46,245 nucleotides of DNA from Pseudomonadota bacterium. Lineage in GTDB: Bacteria; Desulfobacterota; Syntrophorhabdia; Syntrophorhabdales; Syntrophorhabdaceae. Shown here piece after piece: positions 1-7,391 of this stretch. Position 1 is the first letter of the stretch. Each line of letters starts with the position of its first letter. The notes beneath the pieces are model-generated. The model did not search any database. It was not told the origin of the DNA and saw only the letters and a list, made by a program, of their open reading frames with translations. Location of the stretch: positions 1 to 46,245 of the forward strand of contig JAPLKA010000085.1 of NCBI GenBank assembly GCA_026388315.1, given 5' to 3'. The position numbers and the translations under genes were made by a program.

Positions 1-444
1 AAAAGTGTGTTGAGTTATTTGGATAATGATGGTATTGTACTGCAAATACCCACTTCTATTAAGGAAAAAAAGATTGGGGTGGTAAGCCAGACCACACAGG
101 ATAAAGAAACCTTTATCAACGTCGTTCGGGGTCGAATAGAAGGGGTCGAAGAGCTAAGAGTTTACAATACAATATGTCAAAGCACCGAAGTACGGCAGGA
201 TGAGGCGGCCATGCTGGCCTCAGGGGTAGATATAATGCTGATCGTTGGTGGAAAAAACAGCTCGAATACGACGAAGCTTTACAATGTGGTAAAAAAAGTG
301 CAACCGATTACATACCACATTGAGACTGAAAAAGATATGATGCCTGAATGGTTTTTGGGCGCGAACAAGGTTGGCATAACAGGGGGAGCCTCTACCCCGG
401 ATCATATTTTAGATATAGTGGAGAGGCGGGTAAAAAATCTTTAG
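1..444 (+). CDS. ispH: 4-hydroxy-3-methylbut-2-enyl diphosphate reductase, C-terminal part (5' end outside window)
   Basis: IspH (LytB) is the [4Fe-4S] enzyme of the last step of the MEP isoprenoid pathway, making IPP and DMAPP from HMBPP in the cytosol. The frame is open from base 1, so only about the last 147 residues are present. Visible family signatures are the VVSQTTQ segment, the NTIC segment carrying an iron-ligand cysteine, the VGGKNSSNT substrate-binding motif and a late GGASTP motif. The stop is at 442-444 and rpsA begins 9 bases later, so the two are probably co-transcribed; IspH and S1 are also adjacent or fused in other anaerobes. Two further isoprenoid genes, dxs and a prenyl synthase, lie in this window on the other strand. 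Confidence 0.95.
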   Translation, partial: KSVLSYLDNDGIVLQIPTSIKEKKIGVVSQTTQDKETFINVVRGRIEGVEELRVYNTICQSTEVRQDEAAMLASGVDIMLIVGGKNSSNTTKLYNVVKKVQPITYHIETEKDMMPEWFLGANKVGITGGASTPDHILDIVERRVKNL

Positions 445-453
445 GGGGCTCAC

Positions 454-2181
454 ATGTTAGATACCGGCGAAACGGGAGTACAAAAAGAAAAAACTCAAGA
501 GGAGATGAGGGCGCTCTATGAGACTTCCATGAAGAGCCTGCAAGACGGTAATATCTTAAAGGGAAAAATCCTCAACATCAATGGTGACACCGTTATTGTG
601 GATGTTGGGTTAAAGTCTGAAGGTAAGATCTCCATAAATGAATTTATCAGCAAATTAGGTGAGTCAAAGGTCCAGGTAGGCGATGAAGTTGAGGTAATGA
701 TTGTTGGAAGGGAAAGAGAGTTTGGGCTGCTTCTCCTCTCAAAGCAAAGGGTCGATTTTATCAGAACATGGCAAAAGATAAACAAATCCTTTGAAGAAGG
801 AACTCACGTTGACGGAGATATTGTTTCGGAAGTAAAGGGTGGCTTTTCGGTAGATATAGGCGTTAACGCCTTCCTCCCCATATCTCAGGTAGATATTAAA
901 CCCGTAAAAAATGCCTCTTCCTTCGTCGGCAGACATCTAAGGTTCAAGGTTATCAAGGTGAACCAGCGAAAAGGGAACGTCATCGTTTCAAGAAGAATGT
1001 TTATGGAGGAAGAAAGAGATAAAAAGAAAAGCGAGTTCTGGAAAAATACCAAAAAGGATCAGGTCCTTTACGGTTTTGTACGAAATATAACCGACTATGG
1101 TGTCTTCATAGATCTTGGCGGGGTTGATGGTTTTCTCTATCTCAACGAAATCACATGGGGCAGGATCACACATCCAAAAGAATATTTAAGGGTCGGCGAT
1201 GAGGTAAAGGTCAAAGTATTGGAGGCAGACGCAGAAAAAGAGAAAGTGTCTGTTAGCATAAAACAACTCAAACCAGACCCATGGCTTAAGGTAGAGGAAA
1301 AGTATCCGATAGAGGAAAAGGTAAAAGGCAAGATTGTAGGGATTGTTGACTATGGGGTTTTCGTGGAACTCGAGCAGGGCGTGGAAGGGCTCCTTCACAT
1401 CAGTGAGATGAGTTGGGACAGAAGGATTAAAAATCCGGGCAAAATTGTAAAAAAGGGTGAATGGATCGAGCTCGTTGTTCTCGGAATAGATAAGGAGAAA
1501 AAACGAATTTCTCTGGGCCTGAAGCAACTATTGCCCGACCCATGGGATGAGCTTGCCCAAGAGTATCCTGTTGGATCGATAATTGAGGGAAGAGTAAAAA
1601 ACATTACTGATTTCGGTATGTTCATCGGAATCGGAAACGGAATAGATGGTCTGGTTCACATGTCGGAAGTCTCATGGTCAAGGAGAAAAAAGGCTGTTTC
1701 CGATACCTATAAAAAAGGAGCAACGTTAGAAGCCCTTGTTATTAATATAGACAAAGGACAGAAAAAGTTTTCCCTGAGCATCAAACAATTAATCGAAGAC
1801 CCGTGGATTGGTCTCACAAGCCGCTATCACGTAGGGGATATTGCTGACGGTTACATAACAAGTTTAACCGATTTCGGCATTTTTGTTGAGATAGAAAACG
1901 GCATAGAAGGTCTTATCCACATATCAGAGGTAGACGAAGCAAAGGGGAGACACCCTTCCGAGTTTTTTAAAATTGATGATAAGGTAAGGGCCATGGTTCT
2001 CAACATAGACGAGAGAAATAAGAGGATTGGCTTGAGCATCAAGGCAATAAAGAAAATTGAAGATGACAGAACAATAGAAACATATACCAGGGAAGAAGGT
2101 TCCCTCTCAACGCTCGGGGATTTTTTTGAACAGGCAACAAAAAAGGACAACGCAGAAACCACCGAAAAGCCTGGAGAGTAA
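454..2181 (+). CDS. rpsA: 30S ribosomal protein S1
   Basis: This is the RNA-binding S1 protein that helps load mRNA on the 30S subunit. The 575-residue product has about six consecutive S1 (OB-fold) repeats, roughly at residues 36-104, 120-186, 204-272, 289-359, 376-446 and 463-532. The last four share the recurring pattern of a ...DYGVFV/DFGMFI... strand and a later GL.H.SE segment. Length is close to the usual 550-580 residues of proteobacterial S1. The ATG follows a GGGGG-containing Shine-Dalgarno stretch directly after the ispH stop. The stop TAA at 2179-2181 lies one base before the likely GTG start of the next gene, so translational coupling is probable. Confidence 0.96.
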   Translation: MLDTGETGVQKEKTQEEMRALYETSMKSLQDGNILKGKILNINGDTVIVDVGLKSEGKISINEFISKLGESKVQVGDEVEVMIVGREREFGLLLLSKQRVDFIRTWQKINKSFEEGTHVDGDIVSEVKGGFSVDIGVNAFLPISQVDIKPVKNASSFVGRHLRFKVIKVNQRKGNVIVSRRMFMEEERDKKKSEFWKNTKKDQVLYGFVRNITDYGVFIDLGGVDGFLYLNEITWGRITHPKEYLRVGDEVKVKVLEADAEKEKVSVSIKQLKPDPWLKVEEKYPIEEKVKGKIVGIVDYGVFVELEQGVEGLLHISEMSWDRRIKNPGKIVKKGEWIELVVLGIDKEKKRISLGLKQLLPDPWDELAQEYPVGSIIEGRVKNITDFGMFIGIGNGIDGLVHMSEVSWSRRKKAVSDTYKKGATLEALVINIDKGQKKFSLSIKQLIEDPWIGLTSRYHVGDIADGYITSLTDFGIFVEIENGIEGLIHISEVDEAKGRHPSEFFKIDDKVRAMVLNIDERNKRIGLSIKAIKKIEDDRTIETYTREEGSLSTLGDFFEQATKKDNAETTEKPGE

Positions 2182-2182
2182 A

Positions 2183-2359
2183 GTGCCTATCAAGAAAGAA
2201 CTACTCGATATACTCTGCTGCCCTAAATGTAAGGGTGATATTAGTCTCAACGAATCGCAGGACGGTCTTATATGTGATGCCTGTAAATTGGTGTACCCCA
2301 TCAAGGACGACATACCGATAATGCTTATCGATGAAGCCATCAGCATTGCTTCCAAATAG
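2183..2359 (+). CDS. Trm112 family protein (YcaR-like small zinc protein)
   Basis: A 58-residue Trm112-family protein. In bacteria these small zinc-ribbon proteins are of uncertain role; eukaryotic and archaeal Trm112 activates methyltransferases. It starts PIKKELLDILCCPKC and ends with a PI.DDIPIML segment, which is the family pattern. Two CxxC-type pairs (CCPKC near residue 12 and CDAC near residue 30) could bind zinc. The frame is open further upstream, to an ATG at 2126 inside rpsA, but I chose the GTG at 2183: it has GGAGAG just upstream, gives the standard family N-terminus, and avoids a 56-base overlap with rpsA. In related genomes such genes often neighbour LPS genes, as here with the next acyltransferase. 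Confidence 0.85.
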   Translation: MPIKKELLDILCCPKCKGDISLNESQDGLICDACKLVYPIKDDIPIMLIDEAISIASK

Positions 2360-2365
2360 ATACAG

Positions 2366-3247
2366 GTGCTTACAGACCTCCTCCTTATTCTCGCACTAAA
2401 GCTTTTCCAACAATTCGTTCGTATCTTGCCGGAAAGGGGCCAGCAGGGGGTTGGCGTTTTTTTTGGAAGGATTGCCTTTTACGTCCTGAAAAAAAGGCGA
2501 ACCATCGCTATCACCAACATAAAAAGGGTTTTCAGCAATTCAGATGTTTCCTGGCAGAAGCACACCGCAAAAAAATGTTTCGAAAATATGGGGACCAACT
2601 TTATTGAACTTCTCCTTGTCCCATATCTTTCAAGGGCAGAATACAGTCTGCGTTTCAGCATAGACGACAGGCAGTTCGCAGATGAAGCGTTAAGGACGCA
2701 CAGGGGGCTCATAGCCCTTGTATTCCATTATGCCAACTGGGAAATTATGGGTATTACATCACGCTTTTTCGAAAACGATGTTATCGCACTTGCACGCCCG
2801 CTAAAAAAACACGTAAAGTTGAACAACTTTCTCAACAGCCTGAGAATATCAACGGGTCTTAAAATTCTCCCCAATATCAATACCAGCAGGGACATCATGC
2901 GCTGCCTTAAAGAAGACAATATAATAGCAATACTTGCTGACCAGAGGGAAAAAAGATCAAGGGGAGTTTTTGTTGAGCTTTTTGGCGAAAAGGTCCCCAC
3001 CTCAAGAGGGATTGCCATGATAGGCATGAAAACGGGCGCGCCTGTTACCCCTTTTTATTTGGTACGCAAAGGATTCCTAAGGTACACACTGGTTTGTGGT
3101 AAGCCAATAGATATGGAAAGAAAGGGGAATATCGAAGAATTGATCCACAAAAATACAAGGAAAATAAATGCATTCCTCGAAACTATCATACTCAAGCATC
3201 CTGAAGAATGGTTCTGGGTACATAGGCGTTGGGGGAGAAACACGTAA
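2366..3247 (+). CDS. Lipid A biosynthesis acyltransferase (LpxL/HtrB family)
   Basis: A membrane-bound acyltransferase that adds a secondary acyl chain to Kdo-lipid A precursors, or a related lysophospholipid acyltransferase. The 293-residue protein has a hydrophobic N-terminal segment (about residues 3-20), the catalytic HX4E motif as HYANWE (His121, Glu126), a later LADQREKRSRGVFVELFG block and a C-terminal EEWFWVHRRW motif, all typical of LpxL/LpxM/HtrB. The GTG start at 2366 is six bases after the Trm112 stop; the Shine-Dalgarno sequence is weak. With the Kdo-kinase-like gene next door it points to an LPS-bearing outer membrane. Which acyl position it modifies cannot be told from the sequence. 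Confidence 0.88.
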   Translation: MLTDLLLILALKLFQQFVRILPERGQQGVGVFFGRIAFYVLKKRRTIAITNIKRVFSNSDVSWQKHTAKKCFENMGTNFIELLLVPYLSRAEYSLRFSIDDRQFADEALRTHRGLIALVFHYANWEIMGITSRFFENDVIALARPLKKHVKLNNFLNSLRISTGLKILPNINTSRDIMRCLKEDNIIAILADQREKRSRGVFVELFGEKVPTSRGIAMIGMKTGAPVTPFYLVRKGFLRYTLVCGKPIDMERKGNIEELIHKNTRKINAFLETIILKHPEEWFWVHRRWGRNT

Positions 3248-3265
3248 AGGCAGTCAAAAGAAGTC

Positions 3266-3345
3266 GATAGTGAATAGTGAATAGTCGAAAACCAAGAATC
3301 AAAAATCGAAAAAACAGAAAATATCAACTGCAAACTGCAAACTCT
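3266..3345. repeat. Semi-tandem intergenic repeat patch
   Basis: Between two convergent genes (3248-3364) the sequence is low-complexity and made of short imperfect repeats: GTGAATAGTGAATAGTCG at 3270-3287, and the 8-base unit ACTGCAAA twice near 3329-3344. The GTGAATAG word recurs in other gaps of this window (41732 and 41752, plus inverted copies at 41785 and 41799). I see no gene or clear terminator hairpin here. Confidence 0.55.
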
Positions 3346-3364
3346 AAGTGCGTCCGGCGTCAAA

Positions 3365-4156
3365 CTATTTGTCTTTGCTTCTATACAGGAACGAGTCTAA
3401 AAACCAGCCTGTTTTGTCAAAAAACCTCATAGTTTTCAGACGTTTCTTCATAAGCGGCAGCACGTCATATCCGGAAAGTCTCTTATAGCTTTTCAAAAAA
3501 AGTATCTTTTCTTTAACGCTCACATTACCATATCCGCTCTTTGCCATCTTTTCTACATACCTGTTGAGTCTCCAGAACATGCGCACCATATCTTTTTTTG
3601 TTATTGGCCCAATGCGGGCCTTATCGAAATCGAGGAATTTCATGTCATTATTGTGTGTAATCAATACGTTGTTAAGGTGCAGGTCGGGATGATAGGCCCC
3701 AACCCTTTCGAGGTCATACATATGGCCGGCAAGTGTCTTGATGATCTTTGACCTTGTCCCGGGCTCAGCTTTTGAAAAAAAATCCAACAGGCTTATCGCA
3801 TCTTCTTCAAATACCGTAAGGAGATACGGGATTTTCATTGCGCCACATGTTTCAATTATTGCACAGTAGGGCTCAACAACAGGGAATCCCACTTTTTTTA
3901 AATAATAAATAATCTCCAGCTCCTTTATGGCCCTTTTCCCGGAAAAAAAATAATCCTTTGTGAACCCCCTTAATAAACCGCCGTGTATATATTTTCTGCA
4001 CGCTATTCTTTTGCCGCCTACTGTTAGTACTTTTATGGAGTCTCTCCCTTTACCTTCCAGCACATCTGCCTTCAAAAAGGCATCTATCAGGACAGAGGGC
4101 TCAACTGCCCCATCCTGCAAGTAAAGATGAAACTTTCCATATGTATCCTTTTTCAA
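3365..4156 (-). CDS. LPS kinase family protein (KdkA/WaaP-like, 3-deoxy-manno-octulosonate kinase type)
   Basis: A small protein-kinase-fold enzyme that probably phosphorylates Kdo or a core heptose of LPS at the inner membrane. The 263-residue protein carries the kinase catalytic loop HPDLHLNNVL (Asp158, Asn163) and the metal-binding segment FLDFDKAR (Asp176) in place of DFG. The N-terminal part has a glycine-rich hairpin, an RKYIHGG segment and a probable helix-C glutamate. This pattern fits the Kdo/WaaP family (about 230-270 residues). It is convergent with the LpxL-like gene, so cell-envelope genes cluster here. The exact acceptor sugar is unknown. Confidence 0.75.
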   Translation of the reverse strand: MKKDTYGKFHLYLQDGAVEPSVLIDAFLKADVLEGKGRDSIKVLTVGGKRIACRKYIHGGLLRGFTKDYFFSGKRAIKELEIIYYLKKVGFPVVEPYCAIIETCGAMKIPYLLTVFEEDAISLLDFFSKAEPGTRSKIIKTLAGHMYDLERVGAYHPDLHLNNVLITHNNDMKFLDFDKARIGPITKKDMVRMFWRLNRYVEKMAKSGYGNVSVKEKILFLKSYKRLSGYDVLPLMKKRLKTMRFFDKTGWFLDSFLYRSKDK

Positions 4157-4177
4157 GCCGTGTCCTCCCTTGACTCC

Positions 4178-4696
4178 CTACTTCTTGTAATCACGCGATT
4201 TTATGCAGAGCTCCTCTATCTGCAGGATGATGTCCTGCCGTTCTTTTTCGCTCGTTTCACGGATAATCTTTCCCGGTGTTCCCATAACTAAGGAGTTTGG
4301 CGGAATGTAAGCCCCGGCGGTTACCACACTGCCCGCCCCGATAATAGAGCCCCTTGAAACAACGGCCCCATCGAGCACTATAGCGCCTATCCCTACCAGA
4401 ACATGTGAATAAATATGGGCGCCGTGAACAACAACCCTATGGCTTATGAGGGCTTCGTCTTCGATCAACACAGGGTATTTTTCGGGCGCTTCAAGGAGCG
4501 CCAGGTCTAAAACAGCCGCCCTTCTGCCTACCCGGATCTGGGCGCTGTCTGCCCTTAATACTGCCATGGGCCAGATGCTTGCGCCTTCTTCAATAACCAC
4601 ATCCCCGATTATGCGTGCAGAAAAGTCTACATAGGCATCCCGGTGAATCTGCGGTTTCCTGTCTTTATAGGGCGTTATAAAACTTCTCATATTCAT
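4178..4696 (-). CDS. Gamma-carbonic-anhydrase-like hexapeptide protein, first zinc His replaced
   Basis: A left-handed beta-helix protein of the gamma-carbonic anhydrase/YrdA/PaaY group (172 residues; usual 170-190). Hexapeptide repeats run through about residues 28-140, and the family Arg and Asp are seen in LRADSAQIRVG. Of the three expected zinc histidines, two align (His86 in ISHRVVV and His91 in VVHGAH), but the first, normally in a QDGSVLH-type segment, is Glu69 here (LDLALLEA). Activity as a carbonic anhydrase is therefore doubtful; a 2-His-1-Glu site or a structural/thioesterase role is possible. It is transcribed divergently from the endonuclease-Q-like gene and ends 21 bases before the LPS-kinase start, so the two minus-strand genes may form one unit. 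Confidence 0.8.
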   Translation of the reverse strand: MNMRSFITPYKDRKPQIHRDAYVDFSARIIGDVVIEEGASIWPMAVLRADSAQIRVGRRAAVLDLALLEAPEKYPVLIEDEALISHRVVVHGAHIYSHVLVGIGAIVLDGAVVSRGSIIGAGSVVTAGAYIPPNSLVMGTPGKIIRETSEKERQDIILQIEELCIKSRDYKK

Positions 4697-4745
4697 GTAT
4701 TTTCTTTATATCTCCCTGAAACTTTACCATAATTGTGCCCGTCTG

Positions 4746-4754
4746 TGCTATAAT
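4746..4754 (+). promoter_or_regulatory. Extended -10 promoter for the endonuclease-Q-like gene
   Basis: The sequence TGCTATAAT matches the extended -10 element (TGnTATAAT) exactly. It lies about 46 bases upstream of the ATG at 4800, and transcription would start near 4761. No good -35 hexamer is seen, as is common with extended -10 promoters. Confidence 0.5.
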
Positions 4755-4799
4755 TACCACGGTTCATTTGTATTATCAAAGTCGTCTATTATACTAACT

Positions 4800-6083
4800 A
4801 TGCGATTTATTGCAGACCTCCATATCCATTCAAAATATTCAAGGGCCACCAGCAAGGATATGACCCCTGAGGCGCTATGGAAATGGGCCCAGCTAAAAGG
4901 CATAACAGTTGTGGGCACAGGCGATTTTACCCATCCTGCATGGTTTCAGGAGTTGAGGGAAAAGGTTGAGCCGACAGACAACGGGTTGTTCAGACTGAAA
5001 AAGGAATATGAGACAAACGATGTCCCCGATTCGTGTAAGTCAGATGTCTTTTTTATGCTTTCCTCCGAGATCAGCTCCATCTACAGCAAAAACGGAAGAA
5101 CACGGAAGATACATTCCATAGTTCTTGTCCCCGACTTTGCCGATGTTGTAAAAATCCAAACAGCGCTTTCAAAAATAGGAAACATAAGGTCCGACGGGAG
5201 ACCCATACTCGGCCTCGACGCTAAAATGCTTCTGAAGATTGTTATGGATATGTGCCCTCATGCCATGGTCATACCTGCCCATGCATGGACCCCCCACTTT
5301 TCCGTATTCGGTGCCGTATCAGGATTCGATTCTCTTGAGGAATGCTATGAGGAACTCACCCCGCATGTTTCAGCCATTGAAACGGGGCTTTCCTCAGACC
5401 CGCCCATGAACTGGAGGCTTTCGGCACTTGATCGTATAACATTAATTTCGAACTCTGATGCCCATTCGCCGTCCAAAATAGGGAGAGAGGCAAATATCTT
5501 CGATACAGAGTTATCCTATGCGGCCATAACAGACGCTGTTAAGACAAGAGAGGGTTTTCTCGGCACCATAGAGTTTTTTCCCGAAGAAGGGAAATACCAC
5601 TATGACGGGCACAGAACATGCGGCGTCAATTTCTCCCCAAGGGACACAGTAAAGCACAACTACCTCTGCCCTGTGTGCGGAAGAAAGGTTACCGTAGGCG
5701 TTATGCACAGGGTTGACAAGCTTGCGGACAGGGAAGACGGCTTTAAACTGGAAGACGCACCGCATTTTTACTCCACGGTCCCCTTACCTGAAATCCTCGG
5801 GGAGACCCTTGATGTGGGTGCAAGCAGTAAAGCAGTAGACAAAGAATACCGGAAACTCCTCCACAGCCTCGGCAATGAATTCAAAATCCTCATGGACGTT
5901 CCCCTTGACAACATTGAAAGTGCAGGTACGCCTCTTATCAGAGAGGCTATATCGCGCGTGCGTTCCGGTAATGTCCATATTACGCCGGGCTTTGACGGTG
6001 AGTATGGTAAAGTTAAAATCTTTGAAGAGGCTGAGCGGACGAAAATTAAGCTTGTTAAAACTTTACAAAATAGTTATCCTTAA
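4800..6083 (+). CDS. Endonuclease Q-like PHP-domain nuclease
   Basis: It resembles the EndoQ family, which in Thermococcales and some bacteria nicks DNA 5' of deaminated bases (hypoxanthine, uracil) and abasic sites. The 427-residue protein starts with the PHP metal motif MRFIADLHIHSKYS and has later metal-site motifs GTGDFTHP, SSEIS, IPAHAWTP and SNSDAHSP. It then has a zinc-finger-like cysteine set (Cys274, CPVCG at 290-294) and the C-terminal part typical of EndoQ. I chose the ATG at 4800 because the family begins directly at this motif; the open frame upstream adds about 35 residues without similarity. A PIN/NYN-like gene follows 19 bases downstream, so the pair may act in nucleic-acid repair or turnover. 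The alternative is the broader PHP family of unknown substrate. Confidence 0.8.
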   Translation: MRFIADLHIHSKYSRATSKDMTPEALWKWAQLKGITVVGTGDFTHPAWFQELREKVEPTDNGLFRLKKEYETNDVPDSCKSDVFFMLSSEISSIYSKNGRTRKIHSIVLVPDFADVVKIQTALSKIGNIRSDGRPILGLDAKMLLKIVMDMCPHAMVIPAHAWTPHFSVFGAVSGFDSLEECYEELTPHVSAIETGLSSDPPMNWRLSALDRITLISNSDAHSPSKIGREANIFDTELSYAAITDAVKTREGFLGTIEFFPEEGKYHYDGHRTCGVNFSPRDTVKHNYLCPVCGRKVTVGVMHRVDKLADREDGFKLEDAPHFYSTVPLPEILGETLDVGASSKAVDKEYRKLLHSLGNEFKILMDVPLDNIESAGTPLIREAISRVRSGNVHITPGFDGEYGKVKIFEEAERTKIKLVKTLQNSYP

Positions 6084-6102
6084 AACATAAAAGGCGCTTT
6101 GA

Positions 6103-6705
6103 ATGAAACGAATACTTTTAATTGATTTTGAAAATGTACAGAAACTTGATTTTGAACTTATCGATCTCACAGATACTGAGATTGTAATCTTTGTCGGTAA
6201 ATCCCAGAACAGGATCCCCTTCCCCGTTGTTGAAAAGACTCAAACCCTCGGTGAACGGGTTAAATGGCTTAAAATAGCCGGTGACGGTAAAAACAATCTT
6301 GATTTTCACATCGCTTTTGAATTGGGTTGCTTATGTGAAAGGCTTAAAAAAGACATCGAATTGATCATACTTTCCATGGACAGCGGATACGACTCGCTAA
6401 TGAGGTACATAAACGATTCGGGCATACCCATAAAAAGAATTTCAAACCTTGCCGAACTGGCCGACAGCAAAAAACAGCTCCCCACCTCAAGGTTTACCGG
6501 CCTCGTGGTTTCAAATCTAAAGAAAATCGATAATCAGAAACGTCCAAGAACCGGGGGGACGTTAAAGAAACATGTTGAGTCATTATTAAGAGACAGGGCA
6601 AGCGCAAACGAAATTGATCTGATAATCGAAGAGATGTTCATTGCCGGACTGCTGACACAAACGAGCAATCGGCTGAAATATGACCTTGATCCTCCCAAGG
6701 AATAA
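6103..6705 (+). CDS. PIN/NYN-like domain protein (PIN7 type)
   Basis: A 200-residue protein with a Rossmann-like PIN/NYN nuclease fold at residues 1-125. Asp8 and Glu10 in LLIDFENV, the acidic segment around AGDGKNNLDFHIA, and MDSGYDSLM carry the acidic residues expected of the metal site. A basic linker (about residues 126-155) leads to a C-terminal helical segment (about 156-195) that may be a winged-helix or OST-HTH-like module. It probably cleaves or binds RNA; the substrate is unknown. It lies 19 bases after the EndoQ-like gene on the same strand. Confidence 0.65.
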   Translation: MKRILLIDFENVQKLDFELIDLTDTEIVIFVGKSQNRIPFPVVEKTQTLGERVKWLKIAGDGKNNLDFHIAFELGCLCERLKKDIELIILSMDSGYDSLMRYINDSGIPIKRISNLAELADSKKQLPTSRFTGLVVSNLKKIDNQKRPRTGGTLKKHVESLLRDRASANEIDLIIEEMFIAGLLTQTSNRLKYDLDPPKE

Positions 6706-7006
6706 AAGACAAGCACAAAGGTTTTGTCAAAACCCTTCTAAATATTCAGTGTAGCCAAGCTCCTCACGCACCCGCTTTAGAAATACGCTTTAAGTCTTTG
6801 AAAAGCGATAACATAGAATTATCATGATCGCAATATACTTTTTTGTAAAAATAATCTTTATACAAGAGAGGAACATATGACATGTTTTTACAAAATCATC
6901 TCAGTAATTTGGTTTTGTTACAGTTGTTATCTTTTTCTGTATGTTTTTTGTTCATGAATATTGGTTTTAGATTGTATATAATGTACTGTAAGGAAATTTA
7001 CACAAT
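6706..7006. other. AT-rich intergenic stretch with a possible promoter
   Basis: Three hundred bases without a gene, followed by the sensory-gene block. A TATAAT hexamer at 6977-6982 lies 24 bases before the next ATG, with no good -35 at the right distance. I see no other structure. Confidence 0.35.
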
Positions 7007-7387
7007 ATGGATAATAAAAAAAAGATATCCAAACCCTCCAAAAGCAATTCAAAAACGATAACCAATTTACAAAACACCGCATTTTTTGATTTAATAAACT
7101 CTTCGACTGACATCATTTTTCTCAAGGATACAAGTCTGCGCTATGCGCTGGTAAACAAACCCTATTCAATGCTTATCAATCGAGAACCGAATGATATCGT
7201 TGGTAAAACAGATTATGGTCTATGGCCACGAGATGTTGCAGATAAATTCAGTGAAATTGACAGGAAACTAAATACCTTTGATGAAAAAATCGTAGATCAC
7301 ATAATAATAAACGGAGTTGTTTATGAAATCTCTTCGCCCCCTGTTATGATTACCTCTAAAACAGAAAGGCATTGGAGGGTTTATTAA
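7007..7387 (+). CDS. PAS-domain protein, N-terminal piece of a frameshifted sensor
   Basis: The 126 residues contain a Lys-rich start and one PAS domain (about 28-120) that begins FFDLINSSTDIIFLKD and should end in the usual G-GGF-(I/R)-DV strand. Instead it runs into HWRVY and stops. The missing PAS ending (KGIGGFIKDVSNLH) is encoded one frame away, from about 7362. Removing a single A from the AAAA run at 7358-7361 joins this piece in frame to the gene at 7392-9365. It is therefore the N-terminus of one larger multi-PAS LuxR-type protein, split by a frameshift or a sequencing error. Confidence 0.7.
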   Translation: MDNKKKISKPSKSNSKTITNLQNTAFFDLINSSTDIIFLKDTSLRYALVNKPYSMLINREPNDIVGKTDYGLWPRDVADKFSEIDRKLNTFDEKIVDHIIINGVVYEISSPPVMITSKTERHWRVY

Positions 7388-7391
7388 AGAT

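Noticed and set aside
2126-2182. Longer Trm112-like start inside rpsA
   Set aside because: The extra 19 residues overlap rpsA in another frame, are not family-like, and the GTG at 2183 has a better ribosome site.
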